Below are positions 5,235 through 6,385 of a stretch of 6,385 nt of DNA, in pieces. The DNA comes from an uncultured Bdellovibrio sp. (lineage in GTDB: Bacteria; Bdellovibrionota; Bdellovibrionia; Bdellovibrionales; Bdellovibrionaceae): the NCBI GenBank assembly GCA_946480995.1, contig CAMLMF010000156.1, forward strand, positions 1 through 6,385, written 5' to 3'. Within the stretch, counting starts at the first letter, position 1. Every line of letters begins with the position of its first letter. The translations under genes and the position numbers were made by a program. The notes beneath the pieces are model-generated. The model ran no database searches. It saw nothing but the letters and a program-made list of their open reading frames with translations, and was not told where the DNA came from.

Positions 5235-6385
5235 ATGAAATCACTTAAGGTCACGCACTACTTCAAGGCAGCACTGTGGTTGGGGCTTCTCTTTTTGGCC
5301 CTGCTGACGCGTTTTTATCATTTGGAAAATAAGCCGATTCATTTTGATGAAGGCATTAACGGCTGGTTTGTGTTGCAAATGCAAACTTTGGGTTTTTATA
5401 AATACGACCCTAATAACTATCATGGGCCGTTGTATTTTTATCTGCTGCGCTGGTGTGAGCTCTTGTGGGGCCAGAGTCTGGCAATTCTGCGCACGGTGCC
5501 GGCGATCTTTAGTTTTTTAAGTGTCATGCTTTTCTCATACGGTATTTTGACACAAAAAAGAGTGCAGCAATGGATGATGTTCTTTGTTTTGCTGAGCCCC
5601 GCATTTATTTTCTTTGGCCGTTCGGGCATCCACGAGATGCCCTTTGTGTTTTTTCAGCTCGTCCTGGCCTTGGGGCTTTTGCGTTGGCTAGAGCATCCTG
5701 ATAGCAAAGCCCTTTTCTTAGCGATCACGGGGCTGTGGGGGCTTTTGGTCTTAAAAGAAACTTTTGTGATCACGCTGTTGTGTTTGGGCTTAGGGGTGGC
5801 ATCACTGGGGCTCGGCGAAGTGCGCAAGTTTTTGTCGTGGCAACAGGCGCGTCAGGCCTGGACACCGGTGGTTAGATCTTGGGTTTTGTTTCTAGCATTG
5901 TTCTTTGTTTCTTTGTACACAGGGTTTTTTAGAAATCCCATGGGGCTTGTGGATTTTTTCAAAGCTTTAGTGCCGTGGTTTAAAACAGGGGTTCAGGGGA
6001 ATGGACATGAAAAGGAGTTTGCCTACTGGGTGAAAGTTTTATGGCAAGCGGAGCCCTTAGTATTTTTAGGAATTATTTTGGCGCTGGCGGGAGTTTTTTC
6101 GCGCCACAAGGCCTTGCGCATGCTGAGCGTATTTTCTTTGTCGCAGTTTCTGATTTATTCTTTGATCCCTTACAAAACAGTGTGGTGCATTCTGTCTTTG
6201 GTGTGGGGATTTTATTTCGTACTCGCTTTGCAAATCAGCAATTTAAAAAGACCCTGGTTGTTGCTGGTGCCTGTTCTGATACTTGCGGGATACAATGTGC
6301 AAAGTGCTTATCGTTCGGCCTTCAAAGTACCTATCGACATGGATCATCCCTATGTTTATGTCAATTCCACCTATGATCTGGTGTC
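5235..6385 (+). CDS. Polytopic GT-C glycosyltransferase, Agl23/TIGR03663-like, cut by right edge
   Basis: From the ATG at 5235 the frame stays open for 383 codons to the window end; an in-frame TAA at 5226-5228 excludes an earlier start. The N-terminus has a hydrophobic helix (about 12-25). The first loop carries HFDEG (36-40), with the Asp/Glu pair expected for catalysis in the GT-C/PMT superfamily, then YDPNNYHGPLYFYL (57-70). About nine or ten further membrane segments follow, at roughly 82-105, 113-128, 135-150, 160-190, 213-231, 272-288, 296-311, 316-334 and 340-355. Other family-like points are GRSGIHEMPF (128-137), a long loop with QGNGHEKEFAYW (254-265), and IPYKTVWC (311-318). PYVYVNSTYDL (372-382) looks like the start of the conserved soluble tail of TIGR03663 proteins (NCBI name flippase activity-associated Agl23). 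GT-C enzymes use polyprenyl-phosphate sugars at the outer face of the membrane. A role in surface glycan or lipid glycosylation is likely but inferred. It is divergent from the GT2-like gene. Confidence 0.88.
   Translation, partial: MKSLKVTHYFKAALWLGLLFLALLTRFYHLENKPIHFDEGINGWFVLQMQTLGFYKYDPNNYHGPLYFYLLRWCELLWGQSLAILRTVPAIFSFLSVMLFSYGILTQKRVQQWMMFFVLLSPAFIFFGRSGIHEMPFVFFQLVLALGLLRWLEHPDSKALFLAITGLWGLLVLKETFVITLLCLGLGVASLGLGEVRKFLSWQQARQAWTPVVRSWVLFLALFFVSLYTGFFRNPMGLVDFFKALVPWFKTGVQGNGHEKEFAYWVKVLWQAEPLVFLGIILALAGVFSRHKALRMLSVFSLSQFLIYSLIPYKTVWCILSLVWGFYFVLALQISNLKRPWLLLVPVLILAGYNVQSAYRSAFKVPIDMDHPYVYVNSTYDLV

Noticed and set aside
5218..5244. GTG 5244 as the start of the GT2-like gene
   Set aside because: The nine extra residues (ISLLLIVK region) are not part of the GT2 fold, there is no ribosome site, and it would overlap the divergent GT-C start; it remains possible but less likely.
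6041..6376. A 111-residue plus-strand frame inside the GT-C gene
   Set aside because: It is out of frame with the continuous 383-codon GT-C reading frame, which carries the real membrane helices and motifs.
1..6385. CRISPR arrays, tRNA genes, insertion sequences or a defence system
   Set aside because: No regularly spaced repeats, cloverleaf sequences, transposase motifs or known defence domains were seen on either strand.

Overview
The window is a compact, gene-dense piece of a bacterial chromosome with roughly balanced base composition. No mobile element, tRNA, rRNA or CRISPR array is visible. The gene set is a GreB-type transcript cleavage factor, a YheT-type alpha/beta hydrolase, a FecR-domain protein fused to fibronectin-like modules, a DUF3465 secreted protein and an Agl23-like membrane glycosyltransferase. 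It suggests a Gram-negative, Bdellovibrio-like member of the Bdellovibrionota or a related deltaproteobacterial lineage. That placement is inferred from family content and not proven by any marker here.

Layout, left to right. Positions 1-2290 (minus strand) hold a two-gene envelope operon: a 601-residue membrane-anchored FecR/FN3-like protein, then a second secreted FN3-like protein whose C-terminus lies beyond the left edge. The two overlap by one base (TGATG). A 137-bp divergent intergenic region (2291-2427) carries a consensus -10 box and an 11-bp palindrome. On the plus strand, greB (2428-2904) comes first. After a 121-bp gap with a probable promoter and a hairpin that would bury the ribosome binding site come a secreted DUF3465 protein (3026-3550) and a YheT-like hydrolase (3532-4509). 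These last two overlap by 19 bases, and the hydrolase appears to start at TTG.

The right part holds two glycosyltransferase-type genes transcribed divergently, with only 17 bases between their start codons. One is a small GT2-fold protein with degraded catalytic motifs (5217 to 4489, minus). The other is a large polytopic GT-C protein of the TIGR03663/Agl23 type (5235 onward, plus), cut by the right edge. The GT2-like gene also overlaps the 3' end of the hydrolase by 21 bases, tail to tail. A TTGACA-type promoter inside the 5' end of the GT2-like gene is positioned to give the GT-C gene an essentially leaderless mRNA.

The two left-hand genes probably act together at the envelope. The two right-hand genes probably share a polyprenyl-phosphate-sugar or surface glycan pathway. 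greB is housekeeping. The DUF3465/hydrolase pair is linked by overlap but not by any known shared function. No clearly new multi-gene system is demonstrated. The most interesting items are the degenerate GT2 next to the Agl23-like GT-C, the SD-sequestering hairpin, and the FecR-FN3 pair without any visible FecI or TonB partner.
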